Both the position numbers and the translations under genes were made by a program. The notes under the pieces are model-generated. The model saw only the letters and a program-made list of their open reading frames with translations, did no database searches and was not told the DNA's origin. Shown here piece after piece: positions 40,786 to 49,889 of a stretch of DNA of 64,000 nucleotides; positions within the stretch are counted from its first letter, which is position 1; every line of letters starts with the position of its first letter. Source of the stretch: CAVYOE01 sp963770155 (GTDB lineage Bacteria; Actinomycetota; Thermoleophilia; Solirubrobacterales; 70-9); contig CAVYOE010000001.1 of the NCBI GenBank assembly GCA_963770155.1, positions 1,488,001 through 1,552,000 of the forward strand, given 5' to 3'.

Positions 40786-43700
40786 TCACTTCCTGCGCTT
40801 CCTCCGCTTCTTCTTGACGCACTTGCGGAAACGCTTGCCCTTGCGCTTGCCCTTCTTCACCGTAATCGTCTTCAGACGCCGGCCCTTCTTGCAGCGCCGC
40901 GGTCGGCGCTGGCCGGTGCCGGGCTGGGTCAATGCACCACCGGTGCCGCCGCTGGCTCCCGGGGCCGGACCTGAACCGGGACCGGGACCCGGGCCGGGGC
41001 CCGGATCGGCGCCGCGGTCTACCGATTCCGTGCGGCCGACGTTGCCCTGATCGTCAACGGCGCGAATCGCGACGTAGCGCTGGGCACCGGCGGGAAGCGC
41101 GAAGCTCTGGTGCTCGCCTGGCGCGGCCGGCGCCGGGGCACCGCCCAGCGGCGTCGCCTGCGAGAAGTTGGACCCGTTGATCGGCTGGTTCGAGGTGACC
41201 AGCTGGTAGGCCTCGGCGGTGCCGCAGAGCAGGTCGTCGCCGGGCGCGTCGAGCTCCAGGTTGCCGGCGTTCAGGGCGAAGCCGATCGGCGCCCCGGGCA
41301 GGATCGCATCGCGGTCGTACCAGCCAGAGTTGGCGTTGTCGTGGTGGAAGCGCGGCCAGGAGCTCGGCGAGCAGGCCGGTGCATCGGTCTCGTAGGCGTT
41401 GAGGTAGCCGGAGCGGGTCAGGTTGACCACGACCTTGCGGGCAGAGCCCGCGGTATCGAGCGTCCCGAACGAGCCGATCAGGGGATTTGCGATCGTCCAG
41501 TCGCTGGTCAGCTTCGGCCAGTTGCCGAGCTGGAGGCCGAGCGCGTTGTATGCGTTGAGGTCGAAGGCCGAGGTTCCGCTGACCACCTCCTCGCCGGGCG
41601 TGCCGTCGATGTCGGCGATCGAGGGGCCCGTGAGGAAAGAGAGGTCGTTGGCCAGCCCAGGGAACCCCGGCAATGGCTGGCCGCTGCCCGGATCCCAGGC
41701 CATGGCGAAGTCCTGGCCGCCCTGATACTCGTTGACCGCGAGATCGAGCGCGCGGATGGCGCCGGCAGCAGGCGAGAGGAACTGCGGCGTGCTGGTCCCG
41801 GTGCCGACCGCGCCGAAGGCCGGATTGCCTACCGCCGCCAGCATCGGCGAGTCGTACTTGAGCGCGCTCAGGCCGAAGTCGGACTGGAGCGCGATGTCCC
41901 GCCCGTCCTGGCGGCCGTAGCAGGAGGTCGCATCCGGGTTGAGGATGTAGCCGAACCCGGCGCCCGGGATCACTCCGACCTTCGGGCCGGAGCCCCCCTC
42001 GGGGCAGTTGGCCGGGCCGATCACCGGCGAGCCGGTGATCCCCTCGCCGACGATCGGGAGCAGCTCGGTGTTGGCAAGCCCGATCTTTGCCGGCCAGCCG
42101 GAGACGATCGCGTTTGCCGGATCGGGATTGCCGTCCCTGTCTCCTTCGGCGTCGAGCGCGAACAGGCGCGAGTTGCCGAGGCTGAGGATGCCGGCGGGAG
42201 CAAGCACCGAGGCGAGCACCGAGTTAGGGAGCGCGACGTTGAGCGGCCCCTCGGAGCCTTCATCCGCGCTGTATTCCTCGTTGGTGCCGATCACGATCTC
42301 GGGCAGCTCGTCGGCGCCGTCGTCGTTGGCATCGGCGTCGAGGTCGGCGATCGCGGGTGTGTCGATGATCGCGCCCTGCATCTCTGCCGCGGCGTCGCCC
42401 TTGTAGACGACCTTGTGGGTCTGCGGATCGATCGAGGCGACCTTGTTCGGGTCGACGACCAGGACCGGATAGCCGGGGACCTCGGACCCGTTGGCGTTCC
42501 AGGCGTAGACGTGCCGGTCCATGTTCGCGGCGACGATCTCGAGCCGACCGCCGTCGTCGCCGTCGATGTCTGCGAGGACGGGCGAGCCGATGAACCCACC
42601 CTGGGTGCGGGTGGTCTTGCCCTTGCGGACATTCACGAACGCCTGCAGCGGCTTGCCCGAATAGGCAGGGTTCGCCTGCTCGGAGAAGATGCTGTCTCCC
42701 TGGGGGTTCCAGCCGTAGAGCTTGCCCTCGATGTCGGCTGCGTAGACCTCGGGGACACCGTCGCGGTCGGCGTCGCCGACCGCCACCGAGGCGAGGAAGG
42801 GACCGCCGAGCTCGTCGGAGACCTCGCCCGAGGTATAGGCGCGGCCGCCGGTGTGAACGATCCCCGGCCGCTCTCCCCGCACCGGCCAGTCCGGCAACTC
42901 CGAGCCGTTGGGCCGGTAGGCGTGGACGAAGCCATCGCTGGTGGCGACGATCAGCTCGTTTCGGTTGTCGCCGTCAAGGTCGGCGAATGCCGGCGAGGAC
43001 TCGCCGTCGGCCGCGATCGTGCTCTCCGAGGTGAGCTTGCGCGGGAAACCGGGAAGCGCATCGCGGTCGCGGTGCAGCCACATCGTCCGGTGGTCGGCGC
43101 CGGTCAGGTCGGTGCCCGACTGCGAGGTGGAGGCGACCACCTTGACCGTGAACCCGTTCGGCGCCGCAAACGGACGGCCGTTGTCGATCCCGGGAGTCGG
43201 AGTCGGCTGTCGACCGTCGAACGAGGTGCCGGCGGGGAAACGGCTCTCGAGCTGGTCGGTGGCGACGGTCGCCAGCACGCCGTCAACCGGCGTGCTGCAG
43301 CTGCCGGAACCGACCTCGTGGAAGTCGCCGGCGGGCGCGTGGTCGTTATTGGGATAGTGGCCGGGAGCGACCAGGACGCGGTAGCTGCACGCTCCGGAGC
43401 CCGGGCGCGCCGAGATCTCGCCGCGGATCTGGAAGGTCGGCTGCGCCGGGTCGACCTGATCGAACCACTCGGGCGAGAGGATCTCGACCTCTGGAGGGAC
43501 GAGGCTCTTGACGGCCGGGTCTCCGAGCGGGCCCCGGACCAGGGCGCCGACCGCCTTCGAGATGTCGGCACGCCCGTACCCGTAGAACTGGTCGTGGCCA
43601 CCGCGCGCCGGGTAGCTGCGGGTGGTCGCCAGCGGAGACACAACCGGCCGCGCCAGGGCGAGCTGGGCGATCACCGCCGGGTTGTAGGGATCGGTGCAGC

Positions 43701-45159
43701 CGGCGAGGGCGACCAGGCCGCAAGACGGCTCGGTCGGAAGGAAGTCGACGTCGTCGACCTGCTTGACGCCGCCGACGGTGCCGGTGGCCATCAGCTGGCG
43801 GACCTCGTTCGGCGAGATCGGGCACGGGTCGAGGGCCGTGCCGGCGTCGGGCCCGTCAAAGGTCCGGGTGCAACGCGGGTGCGGGGCGAGCTTGCCGCGC
43901 TCGACCGCGTTTAGGGCGGCGCTGTAGATCAATCCGGCCATCCCGGAGCCGCGGCCGGTCGCATCCGAGGAACAGCTGACCGACGGGATCGCGACGGTGA
44001 CCTTGGAGTTGAAGTTGGTGCAGCCGGTGAACTGGAGGTAGGAGCGCGGGAAGGGCGTGAACGGCTCGTCCGGATCGGTGTACTTGGTCACCGAGTTGAC
44101 GAGGATCACGTGAGGCAGGCTCGAGGGCCAGTTGTTGTGCTGCGCTGCCTCGTCGGCGGCCGAGGCGATCGTCACCGTCCCGTGCCGGTACGCATAGTCG
44201 ACCGCCTCGCGCGCGAGGCGGGTGTTGTTGATCGCGCCGAGTGCCTCCTGGATCACGAGGGCGCCGTTGTCGGTCCCGTAGAGAACCGCGCCGGCGAACC
44301 GGTTCGAGTCGGCGATGAAGCTGTCGCCCACCCGCATGTGCATCGACATGCAGTTGGGGCAGGCGCCGAGCTCGCCGCCGTTGTTGGCCTCGGCGGTCGA
44401 GTCCTGCGCTTCCCCGGTTCCGTGGCCGTACTGGACGTCGTCGTAGGGATCGTTGTCGTTGTCGAGGAAGTCCCAGCCGACCATGTCGTCGTTGAAGCCG
44501 TTGCCGTCGTCGTCGTCACCGTCGGTGAAGGCGATCAGGATGTCCTGCGGCTCGAACTGGCCGGGGTTGACGTTGTTCGGCGGGTTGATCGAGACACGGT
44601 CGTCGCAGGCGTAGTCGGCGAGGTTGAAGACGCCGTCGCCGTTGACGTCATAGACGCCGGGGCTTCCGCCGTGGCCCGGGCATCCGCCGCCGGTGAGCGA
44701 GGTTCCCCGCAGTCTGTTCGGCTCCGGCAGCTCGCCCCGGTTGAGCCAGGTCTTGAACCGCAGGTTGTTCATGGCGCCGACGTCGTCCCACTTGATCCCC
44801 GAGTCGAGGACCGCGATCTGGACGTCGGGGCGCCCGGTGGTTGTCTCCCAGGCGGTGGCGGGAGCGTCAGCAGCATCCGCGAGCCGCGAGCCGCGGATGC
44901 CGCCGTGCTCGACCCCGAACGGGTCGAGCGGCGGCCCGGGCACCGCGCCGGGGAGACCCGGCTCCGGGGTCGCCGCGTACATCCACTCGAGCTTGCCGGT
45001 CAGGTCGCTCGGCGTCTCGGTGGTGAGGAAGAAGTCCTTGTAGTCGGTCGGGCTGCCGTCGCTGCGTGTGTACGGGAAGGCACCGAGCGCACTCGCGGCG
45101 CTGCTTGCGGCGATCACGGCAGCTAGGACGAGCCCGCCGGCAAGACGGCGCAATCTCAA
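40786..45159 (-). CDS. Giant subtilisin-fold/FG-GAP surface protein with basic tail, catalytic Ser apparently lost
   Basis: About 1,460 residues, exported (signal RLAGGLVLAAVIAASSAASA). An S8-like domain follows, with Asp in IAVLDSGIKWDD and His in YGHGTGEAQD. Where GTSMA is expected it has TGRGSGMAG, with Gly at the Ser position. A long FG-GAP beta-propeller region comes next (DLDGDNRNELIVATSDGFVH, VGDADRDGVPEVYAADIEG), then an Ig-like region and the tail RRCKKGRRLK ... FRKCVKKKRRKRRK. The start is uncertain. TTG 45159 overlaps the upstream stop (TTGA) and gives a clean signal peptide; GTG 45195 is also in frame. It is coupled to its paralogue at 45156-49829. Probably an adhesin or scaffold. 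Confidence 0.82.
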   Translation of the reverse strand: MRLRRLAGGLVLAAVIAASSAASALGAFPYTRSDGSPTDYKDFFLTTETPSDLTGKLEWMYAATPEPGLPGAVPGPPLDPFGVEHGGIRGSRLADAADAPATAWETTTGRPDVQIAVLDSGIKWDDVGAMNNLRFKTWLNRGELPEPNRLRGTSLTGGGCPGHGGSPGVYDVNGDGVFNLADYACDDRVSINPPNNVNPGQFEPQDILIAFTDGDDDDGNGFNDDMVGWDFLDNDNDPYDDVQYGHGTGEAQDSTAEANNGGELGACPNCMSMHMRVGDSFIADSNRFAGAVLYGTDNGALVIQEALGAINNTRLAREAVDYAYRHGTVTIASAADEAAQHNNWPSSLPHVILVNSVTKYTDPDEPFTPFPRSYLQFTGCTNFNSKVTVAIPSVSCSSDATGRGSGMAGLIYSAALNAVERGKLAPHPRCTRTFDGPDAGTALDPCPISPNEVRQLMATGTVGGVKQVDDVDFLPTEPSCGLVALAGCTDPYNPAVIAQLALARPVVSPLATTRSYPARGGHDQFYGYGRADISKAVGALVRGPLGDPAVKSLVPPEVEILSPEWFDQVDPAQPTFQIRGEISARPGSGACSYRVLVAPGHYPNNDHAPAGDFHEVGSGSCSTPVDGVLATVATDQLESRFPAGTSFDGRQPTPTPGIDNGRPFAAPNGFTVKVVASTSQSGTDLTGADHRTMWLHRDRDALPGFPRKLTSESTIAADGESSPAFADLDGDNRNELIVATSDGFVHAYRPNGSELPDWPVRGERPGIVHTGGRAYTSGEVSDELGGPFLASVAVGDADRDGVPEVYAADIEGKLYGWNPQGDSIFSEQANPAYSGKPLQAFVNVRKGKTTRTQGGFIGSPVLADIDGDDGGRLEIVAANMDRHVYAWNANGSEVPGYPVLVVDPNKVASIDPQTHKVVYKGDAAAEMQGAIIDTPAIADLDADANDDGADELPEIVIGTNEEYSADEGSEGPLNVALPNSVLASVLAPAGILSLGNSRLFALDAEGDRDGNPDPANAIVSGWPAKIGLANTELLPIVGEGITGSPVIGPANCPEGGSGPKVGVIPGAGFGYILNPDATSCYGRQDGRDIALQSDFGLSALKYDSPMLAAVGNPAFGAVGTGTSTPQFLSPAAGAIRALDLAVNEYQGGQDFAMAWDPGSGQPLPGFPGLANDLSFLTGPSIADIDGTPGEEVVSGTSAFDLNAYNALGLQLGNWPKLTSDWTIANPLIGSFGTLDTAGSARKVVVNLTRSGYLNAYETDAPACSPSSWPRFHHDNANSGWYDRDAILPGAPIGFALNAGNLELDAPGDDLLCGTAEAYQLVTSNQPINGSNFSQATPLGGAPAPAAPGEHQSFALPAGAQRYVAIRAVDDQGNVGRTESVDRGADPGPGPGPGPGSGPAPGASGGTGGALTQPGTGQRRPRRCKKGRRLKTITVKKGKRKGKRFRKCVKKKRRKRRK

Positions 45160-48100
45160 CGGCGCCGTCGCTTTCGCCGCTTCTTCTTCACGCACTTCTT
45201 GCGCTTGCCCTTCTTGCCTTTCACCTTGACTCGCTTCAGGCGCTTGCCTTTGCCGCAGCGGCGCTTCGCCTGGTTGCCGGTGCCCGGCTGGGTCAGGGCG
45301 CCGCCGGCGCCGCCGCCTGGGCCGCCTCCGCCTCCAGGTCCGGGTCCGGGATCGGGGTTCGGGGTCGGATCGCAGACATCGCCGATCAGGTCGCCGTCGG
45401 CATCGGCCTGGCCGGGATTGGCGGTGGTCGGACAGTTGTCGGCCCCGTCAGCAGCGCCATCGTTGTCGTCGTCCGGGTCGCAGGCGTTACCGAGACCGTC
45501 GTTGTCGGTATCCGTCTGGTCCGGGTTGGAGAGGAACGGGCAGTTGTCGTCGCCGTCCAGGTCGCCGTCGTTGTCGTCGTCGGGATCGCAGACATCTCCG
45601 ATGTCGTCTTCGTCGGCGTCCTCCTGGCCCGGGTTATCGACCGTGTCGCAGTTGTCATCGGCGTCGGGGATCCCGTCGCCGTCGGTGTCGCCCGTGCCGA
45701 CACCGGAAATCGGCACGTCGGCGACCAGGCCCCAGTTGCCCTGGTCGTCGCGATAAAGGACCGCAGCGTGGGTCGCGCCGCCGGCCTGGGCAGAGGTCAG
45801 GGTCAGGCCCTGGGTCTGGCCGGGACCGGCCTGGGCGGGGAAGTTCCCGACTGCGGTGCCGTCGTTGGGATGGTCGATCGGCCCGTTGGCGACGATGACG
45901 CGGTACTCCTCCGCCGGGCCGCAGAGCCAATCGTCGCCCGGCGCTTTCCAGCCCATGTCGACGCCGCCGCTGCCGTTGGTGATCGCGCTCAGGTCCTCGG
46001 GGGTTCCCGGCGGGCGCCCGTCGCCACCGTAGTTGGCGGTGTTGTGCTCGTCGTGGTGGAAGGTCCACCACTCGTTGTTGCTGTCGGCGCAGGCGTTGAC
46101 GCCGGTGTCCCAGAGGAAGGACCAGCCCTCCCTGGTGACCGTGGTCACGTCTAGGTCGCCGTCGCCGTCAGCGTCGCCGACCGCCGGGGTCGCCTGCATC
46201 CAGCCGCCGGTGAACTTGGGCCAGCCGCTGGGCTCGAGGCCGCCGGTGCCATAGGCGTGCAGCTGGTAGAGGCCGGTTCCGACCAGAGCCTGCCGTCCCA
46301 GGCCGCCGCCCACGCGAGCGATCGAGGCCTGGGAGACGAGCTGGAAGTCGTCGGTGGCCTGCGGGTAGCCGGGCAGCGGTGTCCCGGTTGCCGGGTCCCA
46401 CGCCTGCTCGACGTGGCTGAAGGGCAGGTTCTGATTTATCGCGAGCAGGTTGACCGCGAGGTTGACGGTGCCGCCGCCCTTGATCACGGCGGGGTCCCCG
46501 GCGCCGAGGATGTCCCCGACCGACTGGTAGTCGGCGAGGTTGAAGATCGGCCCCTGGTCCGGGCTGTTCGCCGGCGCTCCCTGGTACTCACGGATCGCGC
46601 TGCCGTTGCCCTCGACCAGGCGGGTGCCACCCGGCGTCACCGAGGTGCCGGCCGAGACCGAGACCTCGTCGTCGCCGTTGTCGTCGACGTCGAGAACCGC
46701 CGCGTCGTGTCCGGGAAGCACCATCGGCAGCAGGTCACCGGCGGCCACTCCGACCCTGACCGGCCAGCCCGCGACCGGGTCCCCGTTGCCGTGGACCGCG
46801 TAGGTCGGGTTGGACCCCGTGCCCGAGGCGAGCACATCGCTGATGAAGGAGAAGATGTCGGGCAACGCAGGATCGCCACCGATGACCTCGTTGGTGGAGA
46901 CGATCACCTCGGGCCCGCCGCCGGTCTCGCCGCAACGCTTGCCGTCGAGCTCGGCGATCGCCGGTGAGGTGATGATCTCGGCCCCGCCGGCGCCCGGACT
47001 GGCGAGCTTGCGAGGCGCGAAGATGTAGCTGCCTTCCGCGTCCCAGGCATAGAGGTGCTGGTCCATTCCCGCCGCGGTGATGTCGAGGGCGCCGTCGCAG
47101 TCGAGGTCAGCGAGCGCCGGCGATCCGAAGAAGCCGCGCTTGATGTGGTTGTTCTCGGTGATCGCGCGGTCGGCGGCGTTGAAGCAGGGGTGCGGCGCGC
47201 CCGGCACGCACGGGTCAGAAAGCGCGCGTTCGGCCCCGACGTCCCCGGGCTCGCCCTCGAAGCCCGGAAGCGGAGACCCGTTCAGGTTCCACGCATAGAT
47301 GTGCTCGCCGCCGGTGGTGACGATCTCCGCCTCGCGGTCGCCGTCGATGTCGCCGATCGCCGGCACCCGGGGGGTTTCCCTCGGAGTCGGCAGGGTGCCG
47401 GGCACCTGATGGTTTCGTTCGAGCTGGTAGCGGTTGGTCGTGACCTGCCCGCCTGAAAACGTCGTCACCGGCGAGCCGTCGGCGTGCAGGGCGTTGATCT
47501 CGCCGCTGCTGGTCGGCTGAAGCACGTCGAGCTCGTTGTCGCCGTCGAGGTCGTAGAGGCGCGGCGAAACCTCGCCGCCGGAACCAGTGATGTGGCGATC
47601 GGGGTCGGAGCCTTCGCCGATCGGGCGTGGCCACTCGCCGAGGTTGCCGTCGTCCTCGTAGGCGAACAGCGTCTTGCGGTAGCGCCCGAAGTTGGAGTCA
47701 CCGCCGAAGCCGGAAGTCGACTCGGCCGTGAGCCGGATCTGGAATGCGTGCCGCTCGGGGTCCGGGTTGGGATACGGGTCGGCGGGCCAGCCATCGGCGG
47801 CTCCACCCGCGGGCCGGCCGGCATCGGCCGTCACCTCTCCGTTGCAGTTGGCCGCCAGCTCTTCGAGCAGGGCCTGGCTCAGAGTTCCGATCGGGCCGTC
47901 TGTAGCCCCGCTGCCACTCGCACCCGGTACCTCCTGGAAGGCCGAGTCGGGGGCGTCCTGGCCGCAGGCGTATTCGAGTTTCCACTCTCCGACCTCGCCG
48001 TGGGGAGCCGCGATGTGAGCGTTCACCTCGAGGTCTCCGTCGAGCCGGTCTACGTTGACCGGGGCGAACCAGTCGGGCGAGTTGATCTGGACCTCGGGCG

Positions 48101-49829
48101 GGATCAGGCAATCCTTGATCCGCTTCATCGCCGCCGGCATGTTCACGCGCCCGTAGCCGAAGTGGGGGTCCCAGCCGGTCTCGGCCTTGTCGGGCTGGCC
48201 GATCAAGCCGGTGTTGGCCGCGAGCACGTCCTCCGCGGTCATCGTCACCAGCTGGCGGATCTCGTTCCCCGAAAGGTTCGGCGGACCGGTCGGGCAGTCT
48301 CCGCTGCCGACACCGTCCAGCTTCTCCCGCCCGTAGGAGGCAAGCAGGCCGGCGACGCCGGCGGCCTGGCCGGTGTTCTCCGAGCCGGTGGTCGACTCGA
48401 GCACGATGTCGGCCTTGCCCCCGTACTGGGTCAGGTTCGAGTTGCGGAAGAAGGTCGTGGTCATCGGCTGCGTGGTCGGGGTGACGCCGCCGTCGGCGAG
48501 GATGCCGAGGAACTCCTGGCAGCCCTCCTCGAAGTCCTCGGGCGGGGAGATCACGTCGCCGACGCCGGGCAGCCCGCCCGGGCCCGAACAGGTCTCGTTC
48601 GGAGCGGTATCGGGGAAGGAGCCGGCTACGTAGACGGCCTCGTTGTAGTTGGTCGGGTAGTTGTGGTTGGCGCTGTTGATGTCGCTGGAGACCATCATCA
48701 GCGACAGCCCCTTCTGGTCCGCGTACCGGAAGGCGCTGCGGGCGAACCTGGTGTTGCCGAGCCCGCCGACCGCTCCCTCTACGACTGAAGCACCATTGTC
48801 CGCGGCGTAAACGGTGCCCATCGCGTAGTTGTCGATCGGAACCACGAAGGAGTCCCAGACCCGCAGCGGCATGATCTGGCACTTGGGACAGGTGCCGGGA
48901 TCACCGATCAGGTTGTCGGTGTCGGCGGCGGCGTCCTTGGCCCGGCCGGTGCCGTGGCCTCCCGCCGAGCAGCAGCTCGAAGCGTCAAAGGGATCGTTGT
49001 CGTCGTCGAAGAAGTCCCAGCCGGCTATGTCGTCGTCGTAGCCGTTGCCATCGTCGGGAGATGTGGGGCCGGAGAAGCGCGCGATCAGGTCGGAGCCGTC
49101 GAGCATGTGGTCGGCCTCCTGGTCGCCGCTTGCGACTCCGCCGCTGGAGTCGAGGCGCGGATCACAGCGGTAGTCCATGACGTTGACTGCGCCGTTGCCG
49201 TCGGCGTCGTAACCCGATCCTCCCGGCATCGGACAAGAGCCGCCTCCATCCAAGGGTGCCGAGCGGTTCTCCTGGGGCACCGGCAGCTCCCCGGTGTTGA
49301 GATGAATCTTGGAGCGCAGGTCGGTGTCCTGCCAGCGGATGCCGGTGTCGAGAATCGCGATCGAAACGTCGGGCCTGCCGATCGAGTACTTCCAGGCCTG
49401 GTCGGCGCGGATCCCCGAAGGGATCAGGCATTCGGCGAGGGATGCGGCGGGTGTTCCGAAGACCCCCTCGGCCCTTGCGTTGGCGTTCCGGCCCGGCTGG
49501 TCCAGCTGCGAGCAGTCGATGTACCGCGTCCCGCTGAGGTAGTGCGGCACTGGCCCCGGGTTGGGAACCATGTTGGCCGTGTCGGGGCTGAATCCGAACT
49601 TCCGGAACTCCTCCTCGAAGTAGGTGGTGCAGTCCTGGACCCCGTCCTCGTCGTCCCGCTCGCAGGGATCGAAACCGGGATCGTTGGGGGTGTTGATCCG
49701 CGGGCTCTCGTCCGGGTTGGTGCCGGGAAAGGCCGCAAGGGACACAGCCGGGATGAGCAGCGCCAGACAGGCCACCGCCAGCGCGATCAGCCCGTGCCTT
49801 GGGTGCGACCTCCCTCGAGACTCCTCCAT
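45156..49829 (-). CDS. Giant subtilisin-fold/FG-GAP/TSP3-repeat surface protein with basic tail, catalytic Ser apparently lost
   Basis: 1,557 residues; signal peptide ALAVACLALLIPAVSLA. The S8-like domain has Asp161 (IAILDTGIRW) and His292 (GGHGTGRAKD). The GTSMA position reads NTGQAAGVAG, with Gly487 in place of Ser. The domain is interrupted by Asp-rich calcium-like loops (DDGNGYDDDIAGWDFFDDDN). FG-GAP propeller repeats follow (DIDGDREAEIVTTGGEHIYA), and then four thrombospondin-type-3 repeats (DTDGDGIPDADDNCDTVDNP). After a Pro/Gly linker comes the tail RRCGKGKRLKRVKVKGKKGK, then KKCVKKKRRKRRRR. ATG 49829 lies nine bases after TACGCT. Upstream gene of a coupled pair. Confidence 0.85.
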   Translation of the reverse strand: MEESRGRSHPRHGLIALAVACLALLIPAVSLAAFPGTNPDESPRINTPNDPGFDPCERDDEDGVQDCTTYFEEEFRKFGFSPDTANMVPNPGPVPHYLSGTRYIDCSQLDQPGRNANARAEGVFGTPAASLAECLIPSGIRADQAWKYSIGRPDVSIAILDTGIRWQDTDLRSKIHLNTGELPVPQENRSAPLDGGGSCPMPGGSGYDADGNGAVNVMDYRCDPRLDSSGGVASGDQEADHMLDGSDLIARFSGPTSPDDGNGYDDDIAGWDFFDDDNDPFDASSCCSAGGHGTGRAKDAAADTDNLIGDPGTCPKCQIMPLRVWDSFVVPIDNYAMGTVYAADNGASVVEGAVGGLGNTRFARSAFRYADQKGLSLMMVSSDINSANHNYPTNYNEAVYVAGSFPDTAPNETCSGPGGLPGVGDVISPPEDFEEGCQEFLGILADGGVTPTTQPMTTTFFRNSNLTQYGGKADIVLESTTGSENTGQAAGVAGLLASYGREKLDGVGSGDCPTGPPNLSGNEIRQLVTMTAEDVLAANTGLIGQPDKAETGWDPHFGYGRVNMPAAMKRIKDCLIPPEVQINSPDWFAPVNVDRLDGDLEVNAHIAAPHGEVGEWKLEYACGQDAPDSAFQEVPGASGSGATDGPIGTLSQALLEELAANCNGEVTADAGRPAGGAADGWPADPYPNPDPERHAFQIRLTAESTSGFGGDSNFGRYRKTLFAYEDDGNLGEWPRPIGEGSDPDRHITGSGGEVSPRLYDLDGDNELDVLQPTSSGEINALHADGSPVTTFSGGQVTTNRYQLERNHQVPGTLPTPRETPRVPAIGDIDGDREAEIVTTGGEHIYAWNLNGSPLPGFEGEPGDVGAERALSDPCVPGAPHPCFNAADRAITENNHIKRGFFGSPALADLDCDGALDITAAGMDQHLYAWDAEGSYIFAPRKLASPGAGGAEIITSPAIAELDGKRCGETGGGPEVIVSTNEVIGGDPALPDIFSFISDVLASGTGSNPTYAVHGNGDPVAGWPVRVGVAAGDLLPMVLPGHDAAVLDVDDNGDDEVSVSAGTSVTPGGTRLVEGNGSAIREYQGAPANSPDQGPIFNLADYQSVGDILGAGDPAVIKGGGTVNLAVNLLAINQNLPFSHVEQAWDPATGTPLPGYPQATDDFQLVSQASIARVGGGLGRQALVGTGLYQLHAYGTGGLEPSGWPKFTGGWMQATPAVGDADGDGDLDVTTVTREGWSFLWDTGVNACADSNNEWWTFHHDEHNTANYGGDGRPPGTPEDLSAITNGSGGVDMGWKAPGDDWLCGPAEEYRVIVANGPIDHPNDGTAVGNFPAQAGPGQTQGLTLTSAQAGGATHAAVLYRDDQGNWGLVADVPISGVGTGDTDGDGIPDADDNCDTVDNPGQEDADEDDIGDVCDPDDDNDGDLDGDDNCPFLSNPDQTDTDNDGLGNACDPDDDNDGAADGADNCPTTANPGQADADGDLIGDVCDPTPNPDPGPGPGGGGGPGGGAGGALTQPGTGNQAKRRCGKGKRLKRVKVKGKKGKRKKCVKKKRRKRRRR

Positions 49830-49889
49830 GCCTCCAGCAGCGTACCCAATAGTGCGTGTCGCCTACCCCGGTCGACCGGGGCGACCCGG

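Noticed and set aside
41110..43914. 934-codon plus-strand open frame inside the giant surface protein gene
   Set aside because: Shadow of the FG-GAP repeat coding sequence. The repeat periodicity belongs to the minus-strand protein.
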